A stretch of DNA of 44,670 nt, from positions 1-44,670 of the forward strand of contig NZ_SLZZ01000026.1 in assembly GCF_004346165.1 (NCBI RefSeq), written 5' to 3'. A program made the position numbers and the translations under genes. The notes beneath the pieces are model-generated. The model had not been told where the DNA came from. It searched no databases and saw only the letters and a program-made list of their open reading frames with translations. The DNA comes from Muricomes intestini (GTDB lineage Bacteria; Bacillota; Clostridia; Lachnospirales; Lachnospiraceae). Of this stretch, positions 1-6,985 are shown one piece after another. Positions within the stretch are counted from its first letter, which is position 1. Every line of letters starts with the position of its first letter.

Positions 1-277
1 AATAATAGGCTCCTCTCTGATAAGAATATTCATATTTAATTCTTTCCAGATTGGATCCATTTATTACCAAAGACACAAAATTTATGACACTACCCATTAA
101 AACGGGCATCAGAAAAACGGCAGCAGACTTAGGCATCCAACCGTCGGCTTTTTCTCCGAATGTCCAATGTGTAGTCATTACATCCGGCAGATCTTTGTAC
201 AATGCAATTCCTGCCACCATTGGCAGCATACAGATTATCGTTGTAAGAGCAATCAATTTCGCATCAATTTTTTTCAT
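1..277 (-). CDS. SdpI-type (DUF1648) immunity/membrane protein, truncated by window edge
   Basis: This is the N-terminal 92 residues of a minus-strand membrane protein; the rest lies beyond position 1. It opens MKKIDAKLIALTTIICMLP, a single hydrophobic helix, followed by the DUF1648 signature DLPDVMTTHWTFGEKADGW and a second hydrophobic segment. In Bacillus subtilis, SdpI is a multi-spanning protein that confers immunity to the SdpC toxin and sequesters the SdpR repressor at the membrane. Here the start codon lies inside the upstream ArsR-type gene (14-bp overlap), so the two are translationally coupled, as in sdpRI. A ribosome site (GGAGGT) precedes the start. No SdpC-like toxin is visible, so the immunity role is inferred; DUF1648 proteins also occur as orphan membrane proteins. 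Confidence 0.8.
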   Translation of the reverse strand, partial: MKKIDAKLIALTTIICMLPMVAGIALYKDLPDVMTTHWTFGEKADGWMPKSAAVFLMPVLMGSVINFVSLVINGSNLERIKYEYSYQRGAYY

Positions 278-542
278 CGTTTTTACCTCCAAGTTGATAG
301 ATCCAGACGAGAACATCCTCGAATACAGAAACATTCAGTTCATAATAAATGAAGTTCTTTTCCCTTGTTTCCGTAACCAAGCCGGCTTTTTTCAACACAG
401 AAAGATGATGAGATATTGTTGCTCCTGTCAATTCGAAATGTGAGCCTATTTCTCCAGCAGACAATCGTTCGCTTTTCAATAGCTCAAGAATCTTTCTTCG
501 TACCGGATCGGAAATGGCTTTCAGCGTTTCAGACATTCCCAT
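264..542 (-). CDS. ArsR-family repressor, SdpR-like autorepressor
   Basis: A 92-residue winged-helix regulator. Residues 1-25 form the typical ArsR opening (LKAISDPVRRKILELLKSE), residues 28-52 give the recognition helix region (LSAGEIGSHFELTGATISHH), and the wing follows with ETREKNFIYYEL. There are no cysteine metal-binding motifs, which separates it from ArsR/SmtB metal sensors and fits the SdpR group. It overlaps the DUF1648 gene by 14 bp. The promoter and a perfect 8-8-8 palindrome lie directly upstream, which suggests autorepression. In the B. subtilis model the membrane partner captures the repressor when toxin binds. Family and operon arrangement are strongly supported; the inducing signal is not known here. 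Confidence 0.88.
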   Translation of the reverse strand: MGMSETLKAISDPVRRKILELLKSERLSAGEIGSHFELTGATISHHLSVLKKAGLVTETREKNFIYYELNVSVFEDVLVWIYQLGGKNDEKN

Positions 543-571
543 GTATTTACCTCCACTATTTCGATAAACGT

Positions 572-595
572 CTATTTAGATTTCTGCCTAAATAG
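572..595. promoter_or_regulatory. Probable SdpR-like operator
   Basis: CTATTTAG and CTAAATAG form a perfect 8-bp inverted repeat separated by 8 nt. It overlaps the -10 box of the sdpRI-like promoter (592-597), the position expected for repression by an ArsR-type dimer. Binding by the adjacent repressor is inferred. Confidence 0.7.
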
Positions 596-620
596 TAACA
601 TGGAGCTCGGATGTGGTCAA
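592..620 (-). promoter_or_regulatory. sigma-A promoter of the sdpRI-like operon
   Basis: On the minus strand TTGACC (620-615) is followed after exactly 17 nt by TACTAT (597-592). It points into the ArsR-type gene that starts at 542, and the palindrome at 572-595 overlaps its -10. Confidence 0.65.
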
Positions 621-968
621 TAGATATTTTGATGATTTCCTAAATACTTGTAAAAAGTTTAGAATCTGTCCTTTGGGAGCATGGGCAAAAATGTTCTTGA
701 CTTCGGCACTGATTTCAGCAATATATGCTGTTTGAACTTTGAAGCTGTGTTTTTAAAAATATATTCTTGAAGTGTTTTGTAGGTTATGCTTTGTTTTGGC
801 TTGTATGTCTTTGCTTTTTCAACTATACTGTTAAGAGGTCATTCCTACATAAGCTCCAAAATCCACAGTTACGTTGGTATGAGTTTGAAAAGGACTATTT
901 TGGCAACGCTGTTTTGGAAGCAAGGGATGAAGACAAAAAGATTTGTTAATTATTTTGAGGATGAAAAG

Positions 969-1577
969 ATGGATATTGGGAAGATAACGGACTTTATTGA
1001 AGAGGCGGAGCGCTTAAAAACGGTGACCCGTACTGCGAAAACAAGTGAGGGAAAAACGGAAAGTACGGCTGAACATTCCTGGAGGCTGGCACTCTTGGCC
1101 TGTGTCGTGGCAGATGAATATTCAAATTTAAATATGGAACGGGTACTCACCATGTGTCTGATTCACGATATCGGGGAAATTTATGAAGGTGACATTCCGG
1201 CAATCAGGCAGGTTGATAAAGTTCAAAAGTATGAGATCGAACTCAGAGCTGCCAAGAAAATCTTTTCCCTGCTTCCTGAAGAAAAGAGGAATCGTCTAAT
1301 GGAAATCTGGAAGGAGTACAATGACTGCAAAACACCGGAAGCGAGACTGGTCAAAGCGCTGGATAAGGCGGAGACAATCCTGCAGCACAACCAGGGGAAG
1401 AACCCGGATGACTTTGACTATGGTTTTAACCTGTACTATGGTCAAGAGTTCTTTAATGATCCGAATTTAAAGGAATTGAGAACTTATCTGGATGAAAGGA
1501 CCAGAGACAAAATATTAAAGGAAAATCCTGAATTTAAGCAGGCTGACTTAGTCCCTGTAATGGATATCAATATTTAG
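969..1577 (+). CDS. HD-domain phosphohydrolase, YfbR/COG1896-like
   Basis: A 202-residue protein with the HD metal-binding set in order: His36 (AEHSWR), the doublet His66-Asp67 (LIHDIGE) and Asp132 (KALDKAE). This arrangement and the short all-helical layout match the YfbR/YGK1 family of metal-dependent 5'-nucleotide or related phosphohydrolases. The frame is open well upstream, but I chose ATG 969 because TGAGG sits 8 nt before it and family homology begins there; upstream residues look like chance coding. It is followed after 15 bp by an acetylesterase gene, probably in one transcript. The substrate cannot be read from the sequence; nucleoside monophosphates are the family precedent. Confidence 0.82.
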   Translation: MDIGKITDFIEEAERLKTVTRTAKTSEGKTESTAEHSWRLALLACVVADEYSNLNMERVLTMCLIHDIGEIYEGDIPAIRQVDKVQKYEIELRAAKKIFSLLPEEKRNRLMEIWKEYNDCKTPEARLVKALDKAETILQHNQGKNPDDFDYGFNLYYGQEFFNDPNLKELRTYLDERTRDKILKENPEFKQADLVPVMDINI

Positions 1578-1592
1578 TAGATAGGAGAGAAA

Positions 1593-2414
1593 ATGAAGTC
1601 ATTTTTATTAATTGGTCAATCAAATATGGCAGGCCGTGGATTTATACATGAAGTGCCGCCAATTTATAATGAAAGAATTATGATGTTGCGAAATGGCAGA
1701 TGGCAAATGATGACTGAACCAATTCATTTTGACAGATCAATTGCAGGCATAGGGCTTGCGGCATCATTTGCAGAGGCTTGGTGTAAGGATAATGAGGAAG
1801 AAAAAATTGGTCTTATTCCATGTGCAGAAGGCGGCAGCTCCATTGATGAATGGTCGGTAGATGGAACATTATTTCGTCACGCAATAAATGAAGCTAAATT
1901 TGCAATGGAAGATAGCGAATTGGCGGGAATACTATGGCATCAAGGGGAAAGTGACAGCCAGGATGGAAAATACAAAGAATATTATGAAAAAATACAAAGA
2001 ATCTTTAATGAATTAAGAAGAAAATTATCTGTGCCTGATATTCCATTTATTATAGGTGGTTTGGGCGATTATTTGGGTAAGGCAGCATTTGGTGCAGGGT
2101 GCGTGGAACATCAACTCATTAACCAAGAAATTCAAAAATATGCACGAGGTAAAGATAATTACTATTATGTTACTGCTAAAGGACTTACATCTAACCCAGA
2201 CGGTATCCATATCAATGCTATGTCACAGAGAATATTTGGCATAAGATACTATGAAGCATATCATAAAAAAGAGCATATATATGAGCCGTTAATAAATGAA
2301 AAAGAATTAGTGGATAAATGCCATAATAGGGTGAATACTGCAGCGGAAAAAACATACATGGCACTGGAAAAGTTTACCTTGGGAAGGATTTCTTATGAAG
2401 AGCTTATTACATAA
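1593..2414 (+). CDS. SGNH-type sialate/carbohydrate O-acetylesterase (SASA family)
   Basis: A 273-residue cytoplasmic-looking esterase with no signal peptide. The nucleophile block GQSNMAGRG is at residues 8-16 (Ser10), the oxyanion block WHQGESD at 115-121 and the Asp-His pair in NPDGIHIN at 201-208 (Asp203, His206). These are the conserved blocks of the SASA/CE6-like esterases that remove O-acetyl groups from sialic acid or xylan-type sugars. AGGAGA lies just before the ATG. The upstream HD gene is 15 bp away. The lack of an export signal suggests action on imported sugars or small molecules. The exact substrate is open; the fold assignment is firm. Confidence 0.85.
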   Translation: MKSFLLIGQSNMAGRGFIHEVPPIYNERIMMLRNGRWQMMTEPIHFDRSIAGIGLAASFAEAWCKDNEEEKIGLIPCAEGGSSIDEWSVDGTLFRHAINEAKFAMEDSELAGILWHQGESDSQDGKYKEYYEKIQRIFNELRRKLSVPDIPFIIGGLGDYLGKAAFGAGCVEHQLINQEIQKYARGKDNYYYVTAKGLTSNPDGIHINAMSQRIFGIRYYEAYHKKEHIYEPLINEKELVDKCHNRVNTAAEKTYMALEKFTLGRISYEELIT

Positions 2415-2549
2415 AAGCGCTGCAGGAACTGGAACAGGTTTCATACGAACACCACTTTCTAGTGGTATAATGATATAGTCATTTCAAACGCATATGGATA
2501 ACAAGGCGTGATATGAGAATTACATCTAAAATGCTACATAAAGATTTAA

Positions 2550-2903
2550 AGATGTAGGGGTCAAAAGGTATTTAAAGAAATTCCCTTTGGCATAGAGCAT
2601 ACTCTCAAAGTTTTGCAAAATGCAGAAGATATAATGAAAGGAGAAAATATCGGGGAGGAAGAAAAGGAGTTCATCAGTATTATTGCTATACTGCATGATA
2701 TTGGTGCTGTTGAAGCACAAAAAAAATATGGTTCAATTGACGGTGTCTATCAAGAAAAAGAGGGGCCGGCAGTGGCTGGAGAAATACTTCAAAGGATAGG
2801 CTATGACAAAAATATTGATAGGATATGCTTTATAATAGGTAATCATCACACACCTTCTAAAATTGATGGAATAGACTTTCAAATACAGTGGGAAGCTTGC
2901 TAA
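2550..2903 (+). pseudogene. Decayed HD-domain hydrolase remnant
   Basis: An open frame of about 117 codons encodes most of a small HD hydrolase: FGIEHTLKVL gives the first His, AILHDIGAVEA the HD doublet, and FIIGNHHTPSKIDG the distal histidines. There is no start codon with a ribosome site before the first His; the only in-frame candidate is a TTG at 2613, which would delete that His. At the other end the protein stops abruptly after QIQWEAC, where relatives of this type normally continue with Asp-Leu and further helices. Loss at both ends suggests a pseudogene. A short unstable protein from TTG 2613 cannot be excluded. It is unrelated in sequence to the HD protein at 969. Confidence 0.65.
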
Positions 2904-3093
2904 TGATCGCTTTCTCGCAGTTGAGGGAAGAAATAAGTGATTTTCCGGCGAAATGAGGGAAGTTCAATAACTATATCTCTTCGAACTCTAAGTTATTATA
3001 ATATAGATTGAGCCGCCAAGGAATATATAGATAAACCCTGCCGGCCCGGCTGTTGTATTAATCATAGCTTTGACTAATTAATATACAGATTTT

Positions 3094-3125
3094 TAGTATC
3101 TAAATGTTTTTTGTTTTAGATACTA
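3094..3125. other. Perfect 11-bp hairpin downstream of csp
   Basis: TAGTATCTAAA (3094-3104) and TTTAGATACTA (3115-3125) form a perfect stem with a 10-nt loop, 12 bp past the csp stop. Neither strand has a T-tract after the stem, so it is not a classical terminator. It may protect the mRNA 3' end. Confidence 0.5.
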
Positions 3126-3137
3126 TAGTGGAAAAGA

Positions 3138-3341
3138 TTATGCAACACATACGTTTACAGCCTGTAAACCGCGATTTCCTTTTGTGATGTCAAATGTAAC
3201 TGATTGACCATCTTCTAAGGATTTAAAGCCGTCCATGGCAAGACCTGAAAAATGTACGAATACATCCTCCCCATCCGCTTCATTAGTGATAAATCCAAAT
3301 CCCTTTTGTGCGTTAAACCATTTTACTGTACCTTTATTCAT
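3138..3341 (-). CDS. Cold-shock protein, CspA family
   Basis: A 67-residue single cold-shock domain. It begins [18 protein letters not shown], containing the RNP1 motif KGFGFI, followed by RNP2 VFVHF and the C-terminal strand [10 protein letters not shown]. Length and sequence are typical of CspA/B proteins, single-strand nucleic acid chaperones that melt mRNA secondary structure. AGGAGGT lies 7 nt before the ATG. The gene stands alone on the minus strand and its promoter is placed at 3469-3497, giving a leader of about 120 nt with a 21-bp hairpin. Such long leaders are a known feature of cold-shock genes. Identification is essentially certain; whether it is cold-induced is inferred. Confidence 0.96.
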   Translation of the reverse strand: MNKGTVKWFNAQKGFGFITNEADGEDVFVHFSGLAMDGFKSLEDGQSVTFDITKGNRGLQAVNVCVA

Positions 3342-3386
3342 GAAAGATACCTCCTAAATTTTATTATATTTCATAAAATAAAAAAT

Positions 3387-3438
3387 CACATATCTTTTGT
3401 AAATCATCAATATAATAATGACTTACAAAAAATATGTG
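3387..3438 (-). promoter_or_regulatory. Long hairpin in the csp 5' leader (possible attenuator or thermosensor)
   Basis: Two 21-nt arms (3387-3407 and 3418-3438) pair around a 10-nt loop in the csp leader. The only two non-Watson-Crick positions are U-G and G-U wobbles in the csp mRNA, whereas they would be C-A mismatches on the other strand, so the structure is a property of the csp transcript. In that direction the stem is followed by a T-rich run (ATTTTTTATTTT), a layout resembling an intrinsic terminator ahead of the gene. Confidence 0.7.
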
Positions 3439-3468
3439 AAATCAAAACTTTATTTAAAATACTTTTAT

Positions 3469-3497
3469 ACTATAACATCTGATTAGATAAAAGTCAA
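3469..3497 (-). promoter_or_regulatory. sigma-A promoter of csp
   Basis: On the minus strand TTGACT (3497-3492), 17 nt, then TATAGT (3474-3469). It faces csp and lies upstream of the leader hairpin. Confidence 0.7.
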
Positions 3498-3646
3498 GCA
3501 AGAATTTTTTCAGTACACTCGTTTCCGGGTCGGAAATCTTCTACTGGCATAACGATATAACAGACAACGTAAAAACATAAAAGCCTAAAAAGCTAGTAAA
3601 AGAGCAGCCTAATCGGATTGCATTTTGATATTGCAACTTATATGGG

Positions 3647-3674
3647 TTGCACTCATGCGTTTATGTGTTATAAT
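3647..3674 (+). promoter_or_regulatory. sigma-A promoter of satD-DUF3307
   Basis: TTGCAC (3647-3652), 16 nt, TATAAT (3669-3674). It lies about 75 bp before the satD start and faces it. Confidence 0.7.
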
Positions 3675-3748
3675 ATCTAGGAGAGGATTAAGTCCCAACT
3701 GGCTTTTTGGTACTGAAACCCTATACTTATATATTAGGAGGTGACAAC

Positions 3749-4603
3749 ATGAAAAATTACGCTGCGTTGATTATGGATTTGAAAAAATCTCGGGCATACT
3801 CGGTGGAGGATCGGAATTCAATACAAAACTATATCCTCTCTGTTATTCAATATTTAAATATTGTATTCTCCCTTGCGGTTATCCGGGAGGTTGAATTTAG
3901 TGCCGGGGATGAGATGCAGGGATTATTCAGCTCTCCGGAGGCAGCATACCTCTATTTTAGAATGTTCCGTATGATTGTTTTTCCTGTTGAAACCAGAGCT
4001 GGTATTGGTGTAGGTGTGTGGAACGTTAAAATTGAACATGCAAGCACTACAGCTCAGGATGGTCCCGTGTATCACAATGCGCGCCATGCTATTGAACATG
4101 CAAAGAATGCCCAGGGATACCCGGCGCTCCTTTATTCCGAAACAAAGAATGATGTATTTTTAAACACCCCGATTAATACACCTTTTGTTTTAACAAGTAA
4201 ACACAGTGAATATCAAAATGAACTCATGCTGATGCTGGAGCTGCTCTATCCAATTAACTTTCAGCAGGTTGTTGATGACAGCAAAATTAATTTGATTTTT
4301 GAACTTGTCACATCAAAGGACAAGCTTAATTATTACACGAATTACAAAAAGAGAAGGGCATTTAAGAAATATCCCTTTGTCATGGCCCAATCTGCAAACT
4401 TAGAGCCCTTTCCAATAGAGGCGGCAAATAATCAAGAAGATTTTTATGTAGCTGCCGGGAAAAAGCGAGGAATGACGACACAGCTGTCTGAGATTTTGAA
4501 TATAAGCAGACAAAGTATTGAGAAGACCTTTAAAACAGCAAATATATATGAAGCACGAAATTCTACTATAGCAGCATTACTGCTTATGGATAAATATTTA
4601 TGA
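3749..4603 (+). CDS. SatD-family protein with palm-like N-terminus and C-terminal HTH
   Basis: A 284-residue soluble protein of the SatD family, named after an acid-tolerance locus in streptococci; its biochemistry is not known to me. The N-terminus carries AALIMDLKKSR (Asp10), then FSAGDEMQGLF (Gly53-Asp54-Glu55), RAGIGVGVW and YHNARHAIEHAKNAQGY. The order Asp, GDE, GIGVG, A-A-AK resembles the GGDEF/nucleotidyl-cyclase palm. The C-terminus (about 238-275) looks like a helix-turn-helix (TTQLSEILNISRQSIEKTF). I chose ATG 3749 because AGGAGGT precedes it and the family sequence begins there; an upstream in-frame start would add 14 residues. A DUF3307 membrane gene follows after 10 bp. Catalytic activity is a hypothesis. 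Confidence 0.85.
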   Translation: MKNYAALIMDLKKSRAYSVEDRNSIQNYILSVIQYLNIVFSLAVIREVEFSAGDEMQGLFSSPEAAYLYFRMFRMIVFPVETRAGIGVGVWNVKIEHASTTAQDGPVYHNARHAIEHAKNAQGYPALLYSETKNDVFLNTPINTPFVLTSKHSEYQNELMLMLELLYPINFQQVVDDSKINLIFELVTSKDKLNYYTNYKKRRAFKKYPFVMAQSANLEPFPIEAANNQEDFYVAAGKKRGMTTQLSEILNISRQSIEKTFKTANIYEARNSTIAALLLMDKYL

Positions 4604-4613
4604 GAGGGCGGAT

Positions 4614-5342
4614 ATGATTATATATATTTTACTTATAGCACATTTCCTTGCTGATTTTACTTTTCAGCCTGTGGGATTGGCTCAGAAGAAGATAAATAAC
4701 TTTAGACTCCTTGCAAGTCATTCGCTAATTTATGCAGGAATATTTTTTATGGCCGTTTTTCCTTTTGTGAAGTTTAATTATGCCGTCCCAACCTATATAA
4801 TTATTACAATGGCTCACTTTCTGATCGACTGGCTCAGGACGTCACTGGACAGGAAATATACAAATAGAACATATAAATTCACATCTTTCATTGTGGATCA
4901 AATATTACATATTTTGATTATTGTCTCAGTAAGTTTCATATTTAGCTTAAATACACATATTAGCTTTATCTTCAGGAACTTGATGCAGTGGAATCTATTT
5001 GAGAATTTGATTATTTATTTTTTGATTTTTGTTATAATATGGGATCCGGCTGCTGTTTTCATAAAAAAACTGTTCTTATATATTAATGCTCAAGACAGCA
5101 ATATTGGTGATAATAACGACCCTCAAATAGGCCGGATCATCGGGAAGCTTGAAAGAGTTATGATTTCGTCCTTAGTTTTATGCGGACAGTTGGGAGCAAT
5201 AGGATTTGTATTGACTGCAAAAAGTATCGCCCGTTATAAACAACTTGAGGATAAAGATTTTGCAGAAAAATATCTCGTTGGTACGTTGACAAGTGCGACA
5301 ATTGCATTTCTGACCACCATCATATTAAAACATTTACTATAA
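4614..5342 (+). CDS. DUF3307 polytopic membrane protein, SatD partner
   Basis: A 242-residue integral membrane protein with about six hydrophobic segments. Conserved polar residues sit inside the membrane segments: His10-x3-Asp14 with Gln18 (IAHFLADFTFQ), His36 (LLASHSLIYAG) and His68-x3-Asp72 (MAHFLIDW). This His/Asp pattern is typical of DUF3307 and resembles membrane metal-dependent hydrolases. It starts 10 bp after satD with a GAGGGCGG ribosome site and shares its promoter, and SatD-DUF3307 neighbourhoods are a recurrent arrangement. It may be the membrane partner or effector of SatD. No direct function is known to me; the hydrolase idea rests only on residue pattern. Confidence 0.8.
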   Translation: MIIYILLIAHFLADFTFQPVGLAQKKINNFRLLASHSLIYAGIFFMAVFPFVKFNYAVPTYIIITMAHFLIDWLRTSLDRKYTNRTYKFTSFIVDQILHILIIVSVSFIFSLNTHISFIFRNLMQWNLFENLIIYFLIFVIIWDPAAVFIKKLFLYINAQDSNIGDNNDPQIGRIIGKLERVMISSLVLCGQLGAIGFVLTAKSIARYKQLEDKDFAEKYLVGTLTSATIAFLTTIILKHLL

Positions 5343-5442
5343 TACAGTGAAGTGAAGTGAAGTCAAGACAATGACGGAACTGTAATGATTTTGGCAACTG
5401 TTGTTTTAACGGTATTTGACAGGAAAGGTTTGGTATAGATAT

Positions 5443-6327
5443 ATGTGGGTATTTATAATAATCGTTGTTTTTATTCTGTATTTGTTGATACAGGGGATAA
5501 GATGTTCACTTTCAGTTGTCAGAGGCAGGAAAAGGATTGCCTCCTATGGAGCAAAAACGGCTGTGCTTAGTTATGGAAAAATGACTTATGTGGATAAAGG
5601 GCAGGGTGAGGTTATCCTGTCTGTGCATGGCATTTTCGGAGGGTATGACCAGGCCTTTGATACTTGCAGGCCTTTCCGGTCTGACTACAGAATACTGGCA
5701 CCATCGAGGTTCGGATATCTGGGAAGTGATGTTTTAGGGGAGGGTACGCCTGCCGAGCAGGCAGCTGCATTTGCAGAATTGCTGGATAATCTGGAAATTG
5801 AAAAAGTATTTGTGCTGGCAACATCCGCCGGAGGAAGCCCTGCAATTCGCTTTGCACTGGATTATCCGGAACGGACAAAAGGGTTGATTTTATATTGCTC
5901 CGCAATGCCTTTTGCTGAAAAACCGGAGAAATATGGGAAATATGCAGGTCCGCCTAGGTTTTTGTGTAATGATTATGCAATGTTTCTGCTGAGTCCTCTG
6001 TTCGGACCAATCATGGGAATGAACCCATCGACAATTTACAGCATGCTTCCAATTAGTGACAGAAAGTACGGTGTGGTACTGGATGCGTCTGTTACTAATC
6101 TGGATATGGCCAGAAACTATGACAGCTATCAAATTGAATCTTTACAGGTGCCTGTACTTATCTTTCATGCTGAGGACGATAAGCTGGCAAGTTTTAAGGA
6201 TGCTGAGAAAGTGCTGCACCGCTTCCCAGAGCATAAATTTGTTCCCTTTGCAACAGGTGGGCATTTAATGACCGGCCATACAGAAGAAATCAAGAAAGCA
6301 ACCAGAGAGTTTGCAAATAAAACTTGA
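5443..6327 (+). CDS. Membrane-anchored alpha/beta hydrolase
   Basis: A 294-residue alpha/beta-hydrolase-fold protein tethered by one N-terminal helix (residues about 3-20, VFIIIVVFILYLLIQGI). The oxyanion strand reads ILSVHGIFGGYDQ, the nucleophile elbow is LATSAGGSPA (Ser in T-S-A-G), the acid is in FHAEDDKL and the histidine in TGGHLMTGH, giving a complete triad. The catalytic part should face outward. The start is uncertain: ATG 5443 has an AGGAAAGG box about 14 nt upstream, and an in-frame TTG at 5416 is possible. It stands alone after a three-copy GTGAA microrepeat at 5347-5361. Substrate is unknown; lipase, esterase and haloperoxidase-like relatives share these motifs. Confidence 0.82.
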   Translation: MWVFIIIVVFILYLLIQGIRCSLSVVRGRKRIASYGAKTAVLSYGKMTYVDKGQGEVILSVHGIFGGYDQAFDTCRPFRSDYRILAPSRFGYLGSDVLGEGTPAEQAAAFAELLDNLEIEKVFVLATSAGGSPAIRFALDYPERTKGLILYCSAMPFAEKPEKYGKYAGPPRFLCNDYAMFLLSPLFGPIMGMNPSTIYSMLPISDRKYGVVLDASVTNLDMARNYDSYQIESLQVPVLIFHAEDDKLASFKDAEKVLHRFPEHKFVPFATGGHLMTGHTEEIKKATREFANKT

Positions 6328-6394
6328 TATTTCCATTTTCGATTGAGTCTACGGTGCGTGGATTGCTTTCCATAACTATATCATGTATACTGAT

Positions 6395-6459
6395 CCTCGC
6401 GGCAGTCGCCAAATGGAAATGCAAGCATTTCCGCGTGGCTCGTTGCTCGCGGGAATAAA
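6395..6459. repeat. 65-bp dispersed palindromic repeat, copy 1
   Basis: A 65-bp unit differing at only three positions from 22300-22364. It contains an inner perfect palindrome, GGAAATGC and GCATTTCC around AA, flanked by outer arms (CTCGCGGCA and TTGCTCGCGG) that pair imperfectly, so the whole unit can form one long hairpin. It ends about 20 bp before the start of the next gene. It looks like a REP-type element. Confidence 0.85.
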
Positions 6460-6479
6460 TAATTCATGAGGTGAGAAGA

Positions 6480-6824
6480 ATGGACACAGGCAGAAAAAAA
6501 TTACTTAAAGAAGAGTATAAGTTGAGGCGGCCGGAGATGGGGATTATTTCCTACCGGTGCAAATCAACAGGCGAATCTTTTCTTGGCATTTCCAAAGATA
6601 CGAAAGCAAGTTTCAACAGCAATAGCTTCAAATTATCTTCCGGCAGGCACCCGAATAAGAATTTGCAGGAGCTTTGGACTCAATATGGGGAAAATGACTT
6701 TGAGTTGTCTGTTGTAAAAGTTTTGAAATATAAAGATCCGGCGGATGACTACACTGAAAAACTGGAAAAATTGTTTGACCAATGTCTGACAGAAAATCAG
6801 GATGCGAAGAGGATTTGGAAATAA
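6480..6824 (+). CDS. Small GIY-YIG-like protein, probably degenerate
   Basis: A 114-residue basic protein. Residues about 16-33 read MGIISYRC then ESFLGIS, which resembles the two strands GIY and YIG of that nuclease fold with GII and FLG in place of the canonical triplets; HPNKNLQELWTQYGENDF follows, the usual helix-plus-Glu region of this group. The start is ATG 6480, with GAGGTGAG 5 nt before it; a GTG at 6471 overlaps this ribosome site and is less likely. Tyrosines of the canonical motif are lost, so nuclease activity is doubtful. It stands alone directly after the 65-bp repeat. Relatives are small uncharacterised proteins. Confidence 0.6.
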   Translation: MDTGRKKLLKEEYKLRRPEMGIISYRCKSTGESFLGISKDTKASFNSNSFKLSSGRHPNKNLQELWTQYGENDFELSVVKVLKYKDPADDYTEKLEKLFDQCLTENQDAKRIWK

Positions 6825-6920
6825 ATTGGCGGCATTCGCCTGTATCCTCAGCAAGCTCCTGCCGTCCACATCCCAATAAGTGCAGGCGGCAGGCTATACT
6901 TGTACTGGGGGCGTTGCAAA

Positions 6921-6953
6921 ATAGATGAGGAATCATCTATGGAGCTGCGCTCC
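6921..6953 (-). terminator. Probable terminator of the csbD-glsB operon
   Basis: On the minus strand a perfect 8-bp stem ATAGATGA/TCATCTAT with a TTCC loop (6940-6921) is followed directly by TTTGC, and a 5-bp hairpin GGAGC-GCA-GCTCC (6953-6941) precedes it. It lies about 35 bp past the glsB stop. The T-tract is short, so strength is uncertain. Confidence 0.55.
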
Positions 6954-6985
6954 TTGACTAAAAATCAATGAATTTGCAAAAGCCC

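Larger units (their letters stand above)
543..968. other. Gene-free stretch between the sdpRI-like pair and the HD gene
   Basis: The first 80 bases hold the promoter and operator of the minus-strand repressor. The remainder (about 621-968) has no convincing gene: short reading frames here have no ribosome site and no recognisable protein. A possible plus-strand promoter for the HD gene (TTGACT near 702) has poor spacing, so none is claimed. Confidence 0.5.
3342..3748. other. Divergent intergenic region between csp and satD
   Basis: This 407-bp gap contains the csp leader with its hairpin (3387-3438), the csp promoter (3469-3497) and the satD promoter (3647-3674). I see no gene between them; the AT-rich middle (about 3500-3640) holds nothing recognisable. 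Confidence 0.6.

Noticed and set aside
51-443. 130-codon plus-strand frame at the left end
   Set aside because: It is antisense to the SdpI/SdpR pair and has no recognisable motif.
2551-2570. Third copy of the structured element, suggested by GGGGTCAAAAGG
   Set aside because: Only 12-13 bases match and no H1 arms or closing helix follow.
5347-5361. Three GTGAA direct repeats
   Set aside because: Too short and simple to be more than a chance microrepeat; no array continues and no CRISPR-like spacing exists anywhere in the window.
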